DNA of 64,000 nt, taken from positions 1-64,000 of the forward strand of contig DATIPA010000256.1 in assembly GCA_035472475.1 (NCBI GenBank), given 5' to 3'. Position numbers and translations under genes: made by a program. Numbering within the stretch: position 1 is the stretch's first letter; each line of letters starts with the position of its first letter. The notes beneath the pieces were generated by a model. That model did no database searches, had not been told where the DNA came from, and saw only the letters and a program-made list of their open reading frames with translations. Below are positions 57,296 to 64,000 of this stretch, one piece after another. This DNA comes from JAFAXD01 sp035472475 (GTDB lineage Bacteria > Pseudomonadota > Alphaproteobacteria > Rhizobiales > Xanthobacteraceae).

Positions 57296-57585
57296 AGCTC
57301 ACCGATCGGCAGCTGACTGAATGCCTGGACTATCTCCGTGTCGCGCAGGGGGAGGCGGGCTCGATCGCAATCGACCTCGGTCACTTCCGGGCGCTCGTGG
57401 ACGAGGTCCGCGCCGGCCGCACAGCGGTCGCACGTGAACGCGACGCGTGGACCGAGGAAGATGGGTTCGTCCTGTGGTGGCGGTTCCCGATCGAGGAGCC
57501 TCCATACAGCGGCAACCCGCTCTGCGATGACTTCCCGGAGTACGTGACCCACTGGACTCCGATCGTCATCCCGGTGCTCCCGTGA
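57292..57585 (+). CDS. Small early protein, unknown
   Basis: 97 residues (ATGA overlap). Helical start (LTDRQLTECLDYLRVAQGEA) and an aromatic end (GFVLWWRFPIEEPPYSGNPL). Immediately before the YqaJ exonuclease, with GTGA overlap. Confidence 0.55.
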   Translation: MKLTDRQLTECLDYLRVAQGEAGSIAIDLGHFRALVDEVRAGRTAVARERDAWTEEDGFVLWWRFPIEEPPYSGNPLCDDFPEYVTHWTPIVIPVLP

Positions 57586-58730
57586 GTCTCTCGCCCGACC
57601 AGCTGGCGCGCCGTCTCGAGGGCATCACCGCAACCGATGTGTCGGCGATCTGCAACGTGAACCCCTGGCGCTCGCGGATCTCCGTCTGGGCCGAGAAGCG
57701 CGGCGAGGCTCCGCCGTGGGTCGATACCGACCGCTCGCGCTGGGGCGAGATCCTCGAGCCGCCGATCCGCAAGGACTACGGCGAGCGCCACGGCGTGCGC
57801 GTCGAGGTCCCCGGAACGCTGCAACATCCCGAGGCCGAGTGGATGCTCGCGACCCCGGACGGCGTGGCGTATCGCGGAGCCGAGCCGGTCAACGGGCTCG
57901 AGATCAAGTGCCACACGATCCGGCTCGCGCACATGTACGGGGCGCCAGGCACCGACGAGATCCCGCTCCACGAGATCTGCCAAGACATGTGGAACCTCGC
58001 AGTCACTGGGCTCGAGCGCTGGGACCATGTGGTGTTCCTCGACGGTCAGCCGGTCGAGTACACGGTCATGCGCGATGACGACGTCATCGGCGAGCTGAAG
58101 GCAACGTGCGAGCGGTTCCTGATCGACAACATCCGCGGCGGCGCGGTGCCGGAGCCGGACGGGTCGGAGGCGTTCTCGGACTGGCTGCTCGCGAAATGGA
58201 AGGCCAACCCGAACCCGCTCGTGGCGCTGCCGCCGGGCGATGACGCGCTCCAGGCGATCGCGCGCGCCAAGGTGATCCGCGAGGAAGCGGCGGCGCTGGA
58301 GGTGGAGCACGAACAGATCATTCAGGCGCTCAAGCTGCGGATCCGGGACTTCGAGGGGCTGACCTGGGCCAACGATCGCGGCAAGCCCGAGAAGATCACA
58401 TGGAAGCGCAGCAAGCCCTCGGTACGCGTCGACATGGCTGGCCTCGCGCGCGACTCGCGGCAGGACGCGCAGCTCGTGCTCTCGGGCCAGAAGGCGACGC
58501 TGGAGCGCGCGCTGATCTGTCTCAAGTCGCACGGTATGGGCGCGATCGGCGCCAGCTCGCGCGCGGCAATGACCGGCGCCGAACTGGCGGAGCTCGTGAC
58601 ATCGCTACAAACTACGCTGGGCGATATCGCGCGGCGCACGGATGCGGCATACTCGAGGGAGATCCCGGGGAATAGACCGTTTTACTTCCCCCGGGCGTGG
58701 GCCGCACCCGCGAGCGCCAAGGAGCAATGA
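57582..58730 (+). CDS. YqaJ/lambda-type recombination exonuclease
   Basis: 382 residues from GTG 57582. ITATDVSAICNVNPWRSRIS, SRWGEILEPPIRKDYGER (first acidic residue), MLATPDGVAYRG (Asp) and NGLEIKCH (EIK), then HEICQDMWNLAVTG, give the complete PD-(D/E)xK active site of YqaJ recombinases. Degrades duplex ends for single-strand annealing. C-terminal 150 residues are a coiled-coil extension. Confidence 0.88.
   Translation: MSLSPDQLARRLEGITATDVSAICNVNPWRSRISVWAEKRGEAPPWVDTDRSRWGEILEPPIRKDYGERHGVRVEVPGTLQHPEAEWMLATPDGVAYRGAEPVNGLEIKCHTIRLAHMYGAPGTDEIPLHEICQDMWNLAVTGLERWDHVVFLDGQPVEYTVMRDDDVIGELKATCERFLIDNIRGGAVPEPDGSEAFSDWLLAKWKANPNPLVALPPGDDALQAIARAKVIREEAAALEVEHEQIIQALKLRIRDFEGLTWANDRGKPEKITWKRSKPSVRVDMAGLARDSRQDAQLVLSGQKATLERALICLKSHGMGAIGASSRAAMTGAELAELVTSLQTTLGDIARRTDAAYSREIPGNRPFYFPRAWAAPASAKEQ
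58597..58613 (-). promoter_or_regulatory. Half operator inside the exonuclease gene
   Basis: On the minus strand GTTTGTAGCGATGTCAC repeats the right part of the minus-strand operators (compare 32816-32804, GTTTGTAGCGATGCTAT) but with a changed left half, and no -10 in promoter position. Perhaps a decayed or weak site. Confidence 0.3.
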
Positions 58731-58731
58731 C

Positions 58732-59016
58732 ATGTCAATCGACCTGACCCCATCCGCGATCGCGCGCAAGCTCACGCCGGAGGGCACCGCGTCCGAGGTG
58801 GTCGCCGTCGTCGAGGCAATGGCGGAGCGCGCGCTGCGCGAGATCGGACCGCAGGCGCACGCGGCCGGCGCGATGATCAAGGTGGAACGTCTGATGACGA
58901 TCGCCGCGGATGCGGTGCGGCAACAGCGTGACGTCCGGGTCGCCCGCGTGTTCAAGGCGATCCGCGAATGGACCGAGGACAACATGAAGAGTGACCTAGG
59001 AGCAATCGATGAATGA
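58732..59016 (+). CDS. Small helical protein, unknown
   Basis: 94 residues from ATG 58732 (AAGGAG upstream). All-helical: LTPSAIARKLTPEGTASEVV, AVVEAMAERALREIGPQA. Between exonuclease and annealing-protein genes, 8-base overlap with the latter. Function unknown. Confidence 0.5.
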   Translation: MSIDLTPSAIARKLTPEGTASEVVAVVEAMAERALREIGPQAHAAGAMIKVERLMTIAADAVRQQRDVRVARVFKAIREWTEDNMKSDLGAIDE

Positions 59017-60337
59017 CCGTGACGACGACGAGCAAGAAGAACAGCGCCCGGGCGCGCTGACCACCGCACCGCGCGGCAACATGACGGCCCGCCAGGACTT
59101 CGGCGGCCAGAGCCTCACGCAGAGCAACCCGGCGACGGATGCACTCGTGGCGACCGCGACCGCGGCGATTCAGGCCCGCTGCATCATGGCGATCCGCCGA
59201 CCGCGCAACCTCGATGACACGCGCGTCGAGATCATGCGCGAGTGCCGGCGGCCGGAATTCGCCGACGTGGCGACCTACAGTCGGCCGGTCGGCAAGGAGA
59301 AAAATGACGCCGGGCAGTGGGTCGAGAAGTTCGCCGAGGGCCTCTCGATCCGGTTCGCCGAGGTCGCGCTCCGCTGCATGCGGAACATGGCGGCCGAAGT
59401 CCAGACGATCTACGACGATGCGACGCAGCGGCTCGTGATGGTCACGGTGACCGACTACGAGGGGAACAACGTCTGGTCCACGACGCTCACGATCGCCAAG
59501 ACGACCGAGCGCAAGCAGCTGCGCAAAGGACAGCGCCCGCTCAGCGAGCGTGAGAACTCCTACGGTGATCGCGTGTTCATCGTCGAGGCCAATGACCAAC
59601 AGGTCAACGTGAAGGCGGCGGCTGAGATCTCCAAGGCGGTGCGCACGCTGATCTTGCGCGCGGTCCCGGGTCACATCCAGGACGAGGCGTTCAAGATCTG
59701 CAAGGACATCGCCGCGACTCGCGACGCCAAGGATCCGGCGGCGGCACGCCGGCGCATGTTCGACGCGTTCGCCGAGCGCGGGATCCGGCCCTCCGATCTG
59801 GAGGCGTGGCTCGGTCACCCGGCCGAGCAGATGACGAAGGCTGAGGGTGAGCAGCTCAAGGCGATTCACAGCGCGATCACCGAGGGTGAGCTTTCCTGGG
59901 CCGAGGCGATGACGGACCGCACCGACAAACCCGCCGCCAAGCCAGCGCCCCCCGCCACGCCCACCCCGCCGACCAATGGCCAGGCGCCCAGCGGACCGCC
60001 GCCCGGGGTTCCGCAGACCCCGCCGCCCGCCGCCGCACCCCAGCAGGAGCCGGCCAAGCCTACGAGCTCCGGCAAGGGCGCCGGCGCGCTCAAGGGGGCG
60101 CTGCGCAGCGTCAAGGCCGCGGCTCCAACCCCGGACCTGCGCCAGGCCGAGCCGGCGTGGATGGCGCCCGAACCCGAGCAGGCCAAGCCCTACCTGGACA
60201 TCCCGCCCGGCCTCGATTCTCCGGCCGAGGGCAACGAGTACCGCGGATGTGCCAAATGCGGTGCGGTCGTGGAAGTCCCCACGACGGACCCACCGGGTGG
60301 CATGTGCTACGCGTGCTCTGCGGCTGCGCGCGAATAG
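59009..60337 (+). CDS. Probable single-strand annealing protein with C-terminal zinc ribbon
   Basis: 442 residues from ATG 59009. RCIMAIRRPRNLDDTRVEIM, EGLSIRFAEVALRCMRNMAA, VTVTDYEGNNVWSTTLTIAK, LILRAVPGHIQDEAFKICKD is a sequence pattern I know from phage/bacterial proteins beside YqaJ exonucleases, most likely an Erf/RecT-like annealing protein. Pro/Ala linker 290-390, then CAKCGAVVEVP ... GMCYACS, a four-Cys zinc ribbon at the C-terminus. The gene order supports an exonuclease-annealase pair. Confidence 0.68.
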   Translation: MNDRDDDEQEEQRPGALTTAPRGNMTARQDFGGQSLTQSNPATDALVATATAAIQARCIMAIRRPRNLDDTRVEIMRECRRPEFADVATYSRPVGKEKNDAGQWVEKFAEGLSIRFAEVALRCMRNMAAEVQTIYDDATQRLVMVTVTDYEGNNVWSTTLTIAKTTERKQLRKGQRPLSERENSYGDRVFIVEANDQQVNVKAAAEISKAVRTLILRAVPGHIQDEAFKICKDIAATRDAKDPAAARRRMFDAFAERGIRPSDLEAWLGHPAEQMTKAEGEQLKAIHSAITEGELSWAEAMTDRTDKPAAKPAPPATPTPPTNGQAPSGPPPGVPQTPPPAAAPQQEPAKPTSSGKGAGALKGALRSVKAAAPTPDLRQAEPAWMAPEPEQAKPYLDIPPGLDSPAEGNEYRGCAKCGAVVEVPTTDPPGGMCYACSAAARE

Positions 60338-60340
60338 AAC

Positions 60341-60371
60341 TGGCACTGCGCGAGTAGTTGTGCTACAAACT
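60341..60371 (+). promoter_or_regulatory. Promoter with perfect operator, leadered
   Basis: Weak -35 TGGCAC (60341-60346), 17-base spacer, TACAAA (60364-60369). Operator GTAGTTGTGCTAC 60354-60366. The start ATG is at 60393, behind GAGAGGAAA, so the message carries a short leader. Confidence 0.65.
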
Positions 60372-60392
60372 AGACGAGAGGAAATCAGAACC

Positions 60393-61265
60393 ATGACGCT
60401 CGCTATTTCGCCATTCACGATGCCCGCTGCACTCGCCGCAGCCGATTCCATCATTAGTGATCCGGCCTGGTCCGGTAACCCAGCGATTTGGAGTGCTGAT
60501 CCAGCGAATTCGGAGCAGGTCGCTTGGATAAAGTCCTTCCGCCGTCGGGCGATCATCGCCCATTCGATATCAGAGATCCGTCGCAACGCCACCACGTCAC
60601 CTGACAACCATGTCGCGTGGCTGAGGGCCGAAGGTTGGGATGCGCAGATCTCGCGCGGCGAGCCGTTGGACATCTTCTTGGCCGCGACCCTGAACATCGT
60701 GGCGAAGTGGCGCAAGGTCGGAATTCCTCGGGTGGAGGAGGGCGTCGATCGCGTCCTCCTGAGGGCAGAGGCCTACACGTCGCGCATCTCTACCGAGAGG
60801 CACTCGGTCGTGGAAGTGCTCACCCAACATGACGGGTTCAGCTTCTGCTTCCAGCAGGTCGATGAGGCGCCGACCGACCGGACCGCCCTCGCTGCAATGG
60901 CGTTGAGCATGGTGTCGCGCGACGCGTGCGAGGAAGTCTGCCTCGATTTCCCGATGGTCGATCTGCGTGTCCGTGATGACGCTCGATATATGATCGGACT
61001 CCGATCTGGACCGAATATAGTGACACAGGCCGCCGAGCAGCTAAGGCTGGAATTGAACGAGGTCGGCGGGCGAGCCAGCGCCGCGGCCGAAGTCGCGGTC
61101 AGCAGAGGGTCGGGTCCTCGGACGATCCGGATAGATGGGCCGTTCATCGTCGCGATCAACCGAAACGGCGCGCCGGTCGACGAGGACAAGGTCGTGTTCG
61201 CGGCGTATTGCAATCGCAGCTGTTGGCGCAGGCCCGCTGACGGGCGAATGCCGGGGTCGCCATGA
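60393..61265 (+). CDS. Early protein, unknown
   Basis: 290 residues from ATG 60393 (GAGAGGAAA upstream). FTMPAALAAADSIISDPAWS, NHVAWLRAEGWDAQISRGEP, FLAATLNIVAKWRKVGIPRV and PFIVAINRNGAPVDEDKVVF. I recall myxobacterial-type proteins with a similar style but cannot name a family. Longest operator-controlled unit at the right end, extending through the next three genes. Confidence 0.55.
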   Translation: MTLAISPFTMPAALAAADSIISDPAWSGNPAIWSADPANSEQVAWIKSFRRRAIIAHSISEIRRNATTSPDNHVAWLRAEGWDAQISRGEPLDIFLAATLNIVAKWRKVGIPRVEEGVDRVLLRAEAYTSRISTERHSVVEVLTQHDGFSFCFQQVDEAPTDRTALAAMALSMVSRDACEEVCLDFPMVDLRVRDDARYMIGLRSGPNIVTQAAEQLRLELNEVGGRASAAAEVAVSRGSGPRTIRIDGPFIVAINRNGAPVDEDKVVFAAYCNRSCWRRPADGRMPGSP

Positions 61266-62278
61266 CCGCGCCGCGCTGGATCACCGAGGCGGTCGAGGCG
61301 TCCGGCGGCATCATCAATCTGGATGACGCCGATTTGGCACGCGCTCTGATCGAGCGCCTGCCACTCGAGGCCATCGGCGCGGTCTGCCGTCGAATCGACG
61401 ACGCGGCGCGCAGCCTTCACCCAGAGGCGGCGTCGGCCGGCGCCGTCGAGATCGTGCGCGTGCTGACCGACGGCGATCCCGAGGTCGTGCAGCTGACCGA
61501 GCTCTACCAGGGCGCCTGCCGGGTGCTAGACGAGGCAGGCGTTCCGTACGCGTACGACCACGAGCAGCAAGTCGTCGAGACGCTTGTCAATGGCATAGAG
61601 GTGGTGATCGACACGGCACAGCCGCTTGAGATCGCGGGTCGCATCCGCTGGCTCGTGCAGCAGCGGCCAATCCGCGCCGAGCTCGACAGCGCCCGGGCCA
61701 CGCAGAAGCTCGCCGAGGAGATGGCGACGAAGTACATGGCCGAGCGGGACGAGGCCCGCGCCAAGCTGGGCTCGACTTTTGCGGAGCTCGAGCGCGTGAT
61801 GAACGAGCGAGCCCACGATGCCGAGTGCCTGCACGATGAGCTGTCGGTAGTCGACGGCGCGCTCGGCGAGGCGGTGGCACGATGCGAAGCGCTCACGATC
61901 GAGCGAGACTTAGCACTGCAGGCTGGCGCAGATCTGGCGAGTGACCGAGGCCGATTCCGCACCGAGCGTGACGAGGCCCGCGGCTCCGCGACGGCGCTCG
62001 AGTCCCGCGTGATCGCGCTCGAGGACGCGATCCGGCGTATCGTCGAAGGCGACCAGACGGCCGGCGAGGTTCGACGCTCGCTCGCGGAACTGATCGGGTG
62101 CACGTTCACCGAGATCGATGTGGCGCGCGTTGACATGGCGGCTATCCTCGATGCTTCCAGATACCAGAGCGATTCCCAGGCCGCCCGAATCACCCACCTC
62201 GAAGGACAGATCGAGTCGCTGGAGGTCGAGATCTCCGAACTCGAGGACGAGATCTACGTGCCGGACGGTGATCTGTGA
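61262..62278 (+). CDS. Coiled-coil protein, unknown
   Basis: 338 residues (ATGA overlap). From residue 140 to the end almost pure coiled coil (RAELDSARATQKLAEEMATK, HLEGQIESLEVEISELEDEI). N-terminal 120 residues form a small alpha/beta part. No family recognised. Confidence 0.55.
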   Translation: MTAPRWITEAVEASGGIINLDDADLARALIERLPLEAIGAVCRRIDDAARSLHPEAASAGAVEIVRVLTDGDPEVVQLTELYQGACRVLDEAGVPYAYDHEQQVVETLVNGIEVVIDTAQPLEIAGRIRWLVQQRPIRAELDSARATQKLAEEMATKYMAERDEARAKLGSTFAELERVMNERAHDAECLHDELSVVDGALGEAVARCEALTIERDLALQAGADLASDRGRFRTERDEARGSATALESRVIALEDAIRRIVEGDQTAGEVRRSLAELIGCTFTEIDVARVDMAAILDASRYQSDSQAARITHLEGQIESLEVEISELEDEIYVPDGDL

Positions 62279-62571
62279 CATTCGCCGCCGGGACTACCGC
62301 CGTGCGCTATTCGCCGCCGAGCCGTGCCCTCCTGCTCAAACTGGCGCGTGCGGGCAGCCGACTCGCCTCCAAGCCCGGGCGCCTGCGCTCGCCCAACATC
62401 CAGGCGATCTGCGACGCCCTGCAGGTGGCACTGGCCGAGAACGACGTTCTACGTCGCGAGGTGACCGCGCTCAAGCAACGGCTCGCGCGGGCGCAGGACT
62501 GGCACGACGAACCCACCAGACGCGAAGAGGTGACCGACCCTGGAATCCTGAAGGTGGCTCGCCATGGCTGA
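62275..62571 (+). CDS. Small early protein, helical
   Basis: 98 residues from GTG 62275 (GTGA overlap). Basic first half, then helix (ICDALQVALAENDVLRREVT). Unknown. Confidence 0.45.
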   Translation: MTFAAGTTAVRYSPPSRALLLKLARAGSRLASKPGRLRSPNIQAICDALQVALAENDVLRREVTALKQRLARAQDWHDEPTRREEVTDPGILKVARHG

Positions 62572-62887
62572 GGAAGCCCCATACCGGCGCGCCTGGCTGT
62601 GGTCGCCGAACGATGATCGGCTCGAGATCTTCCTGTTCGGAATGATTGAGGAGATCGCGGTCATGTTCGCGGCGATCAAATCGACGGCCGAGCACTGGAA
62701 TGGATTCGCCATGGTCCAGATCATCTCCAGCGGGCCGACGGCCGCCGGCCTGAGCCTCACGATGAACTCGTTCGCGACCTATGACGACCCGATCGCGGAG
62801 GCGTTGCTGATGTTCCGGTCCACCGCGCCCCTACGCTCGATCACCTGGGCCATGCCGTTCGCTCGCGGAACCGTAGGTGAGTGGTGA
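62564..62887 (+). CDS. Early protein, unknown
   Basis: 107 residues from ATG 62564 (8-base overlap). Beta-rich: YRRAWLWSPNDDRLEIFLFG, GPTAAGLSLTMNSFATYDDP, APLRSITWAMPFARG. No family recognised. Confidence 0.5.
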   Translation: MAEEAPYRRAWLWSPNDDRLEIFLFGMIEEIAVMFAAIKSTAEHWNGFAMVQIISSGPTAAGLSLTMNSFATYDDPIAEALLMFRSTAPLRSITWAMPFARGTVGEW

Positions 62888-62922
62888 TTGACGAACCCTA
62901 CAACATCGCGGTAAACATCGAC
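62888..62922 (+). promoter_or_regulatory. Leaderless promoter, TAAACA class
   Basis: TTGACG (62888-62893), 18-base spacer ending CGCGG, TAAACA (62912-62917), 5 bases to ATG 62923. Confidence 0.6.
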
Positions 62923-63420
62923 ATGCGCTCCCTCCCTCTGACCGACAAAGCTGGCCCTGGTGGCCGGCCCCGCGATTCGCGCGCCCCGTCCAACGCGTTC
63001 GCCGAGTGGCTCGCGACCTGCGGCATGACCGCAACCGAGGTCGCCGTGAAGCTAACCGCGCTCGTGCGGCGCGACGACCCGAAGAGGCGCGGGATCGATG
63101 CACGGACCGGCAAGCCGTGGGAGCTGTCGATCAGCATGGTCTACAACTGCAGGAACGCCTACGCGGTTCCCGGGCGCACGCTCGCGAACGCGATCGCCGA
63201 GCTCAGCGACGGCGTAGTGGCCTCGACGAGCTGGGACCTCAAGAACGTCAGGCCCCGCGGTGCTGCGCCTGGACCGCGCCGACCCAAGGAGGCGTCCGAG
63301 AACTCGGCCCGCAAGATCTGGGATGCGGACCGCAAGGCCAAGCGCAAGGCGAAGGCGGCCAAACCGCGCGCCAAGCGCAAGCCCAAAGTGAAGCCCGAGC
63401 CAATCGCGAATGCGGCGTGA
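62923..63420 (+). CDS. Cro/CI-like HTH protein, candidate regulator
   Basis: 165 residues if read from the leaderless ATG 62923 (GTG 62884, coupled to the upstream stop, would add 13). Residues 25-105: FAEWLATCGMTATEVAVKL, SISMVYNCRNAYAVPGRTLA, NAIAELSDGVVASTSWD match the layout of Cro/CI-type HTH domains, in which helix 3 is followed by P-x-R-x-(L/A) and a final DGVV-x-x-x-SW strand. C-terminal 45 residues are Lys/Arg/Ala/Pro. Its own promoter precedes it, so it may be autoregulated. Candidate ligand of the operator repeats. Confidence 0.65.
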   Translation: MRSLPLTDKAGPGGRPRDSRAPSNAFAEWLATCGMTATEVAVKLTALVRRDDPKRRGIDARTGKPWELSISMVYNCRNAYAVPGRTLANAIAELSDGVVASTSWDLKNVRPRGAAPGPRRPKEASENSARKIWDADRKAKRKAKAAKPRAKRKPKVKPEPIANAA

Positions 63421-63611
63421 TGGCGCGGTCACCGTTCGAGGGCATCGACCGCAGCGTTGCGCCGGAGTCTCTGCTCGGCAAGGCTCAGCCGGCACGACCC
63501 GTTCGACCCATGCAGGGCGGATTGATGTGCTACGGTAGCCCTCGAAACCCGCCGGGCCTCTGCTGCAAGGCATGCTCTCTCTCGGCGGGTGTTTCGTTTC
63601 CGGCGGGATGA
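63420..63611 (+). CDS. Small Cys-rich protein
   Basis: 63 residues from ATG 63420, sharing one base with the previous stop. C-terminal MCYGSPRNPPGLCCKACSLS has four Cys in a short loop, typical of a zinc site. Unknown. Confidence 0.5.
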   Translation: MARSPFEGIDRSVAPESLLGKAQPARPVRPMQGGLMCYGSPRNPPGLCCKACSLSAGVSFPAG

Positions 63612-64000
63612 TGCGCTCGGTGATCATCGCCGGCTCGCGCACGGTGTCGCCGACCATCGAGGAGATCGACGCGGCGATCCTCAAGCTCGATCCCTCCGGG
63701 CTGCTGTGGGTCCCGGCGGAGTGGACCGAGATCGTCTGCGGGATGGCGCCGGGCGCTGACCTCGCGGGTAAGGCATGGGCAGAGGCGCGCGGCAAGGAGG
63801 TCCGCCGCATCCCGATCACGACGACTCTGGTCGATCTCTGGGGCAAGTACATGGCGCCGAAGATGCGGAACCGGGAGATGGCCCAGGTCGCCGACTCGGC
63901 ACTGATCTTCTGGGATGGGACCTCGAGCGGGTCGGCGGACATGTGCATTCGCATGGTTGCGCGTGGAAAGCCCGTCGAGGTCATCCCATGGCCACGACGG
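63608..64000 (+). CDS. DUF2493/SLOG-family protein (partial)
   Basis: Reads from ATG 63608 (or 63611) off the end of the window without a stop: at least 131 codons. MRSVIIAGSRTVSPTIEEID, LAGKAWAEARGKEVRRIPIT, APKMRNREMAQVADSALIFW and WDGTSSGSADM match the DUF2493/YspA-type SLOG fold (Rossmann-like nucleotide-binding, related to lysine-decarboxylase-like and TIR-associated sensors). May bind a nucleotide signal. Confidence 0.75.
   Translation, partial: MMRSVIIAGSRTVSPTIEEIDAAILKLDPSGLLWVPAEWTEIVCGMAPGADLAGKAWAEARGKEVRRIPITTTLVDLWGKYMAPKMRNREMAQVADSALIFWDGTSSGSADMCIRMVARGKPVEVIPWPRR

Noticed and set aside
60393..61265. Serpin-like inhibitor
   Set aside because: A PFIVAI-type strand at the C-terminus recalls serpins, but the protein is about 100 residues too short and lacks the other serpin signatures.
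1..64000. CRISPR arrays, insertion sequences, integrase or attachment sites
   Set aside because: No regularly spaced repeats, transposase motifs (DDE, HUH), Tyr- or Ser-recombinase motifs, or direct repeats flanking a tRNA were seen. The window may simply not include the integration region.

Overview
This window is a stretch of a high-GC, double-stranded DNA phage genome (or prophage) with a contractile tail. The evidence is an almost complete, ordered set of virion genes: large terminase, portal, MuF-type head protein, scaffold, major capsid protein, neck proteins, tail sheath, tail tube, a frameshifted tail-assembly chaperone pair, tape measure, LysM protein, hub, spike, and W-, J- and I-type baseplate proteins. 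They are followed by fibres, a lysis cassette and a recombination module. The host cannot be read directly. Two lipobox proteins in the lysis region suggest a host that makes lipoproteins, and one of them (54256-54963) resembles a protein type I associate with Myxococcota. I see no integrase, DNA polymerase or primase here, so part of the genome probably lies outside the window.

Layout: 0-16.8 kb is an early/accessory region of about 40 small, start-stop-overlapping genes. Many encode small CxxC (zinc-type) proteins. The recognisable ones are two DNA-binding candidates, a GP88-like protein, a DUF5131 protein, a DUF1643 protein, a RusA-type resolvase, an orphan adenine/cytosine-N4 methyltransferase, a helicase-loader-like protein and a MazG-like protein. 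A 490-base non-coding gap (1594-2085) holds tRNA-Met and what looks like a large structured RNA. 16.8-21.5 kb carries packaging genes and two more methylase-type genes. 21.5-31.2 kb is the head region, 31.3-46.6 kb neck, tail and baseplate, and 46.6-53 kb fibres, including a 948-residue protein with a DUF4038-type glycoside hydrolase. 53-55.8 kb is lysis, and 55.8-64 kb is recombination (YqaJ exonuclease plus a probable annealing protein) and further early genes, including an HTH protein.

The most striking property is regulatory. About 23 genes or operons are preceded by the same compact module: a -35 box close to TTGACA, a 16-18 base spacer, a -10 box TACAAA (or TAAACT), and then only 5-7 bases before the start codon, so the mRNAs should be leaderless. 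In most TACAAA-type promoters a 13-bp palindrome, GTAG-N5-CTAC, overlaps the -10 box. I count 18 copies with at most one mismatch, spread over 60 kb and on both strands. Seven single genes inside the late region lie on the minus strand, and every one has its own copy of this promoter-operator. This reads as a distributed, repressor-controlled regulon of leaderless early genes, including antisense cassettes planted between virion genes. The cognate DNA-binding protein is not proven; candidates in the window are the HTH proteins at 62923, 15203 and 13646.

All calls come from reading the sequence and from memory of protein families. No database search was run.
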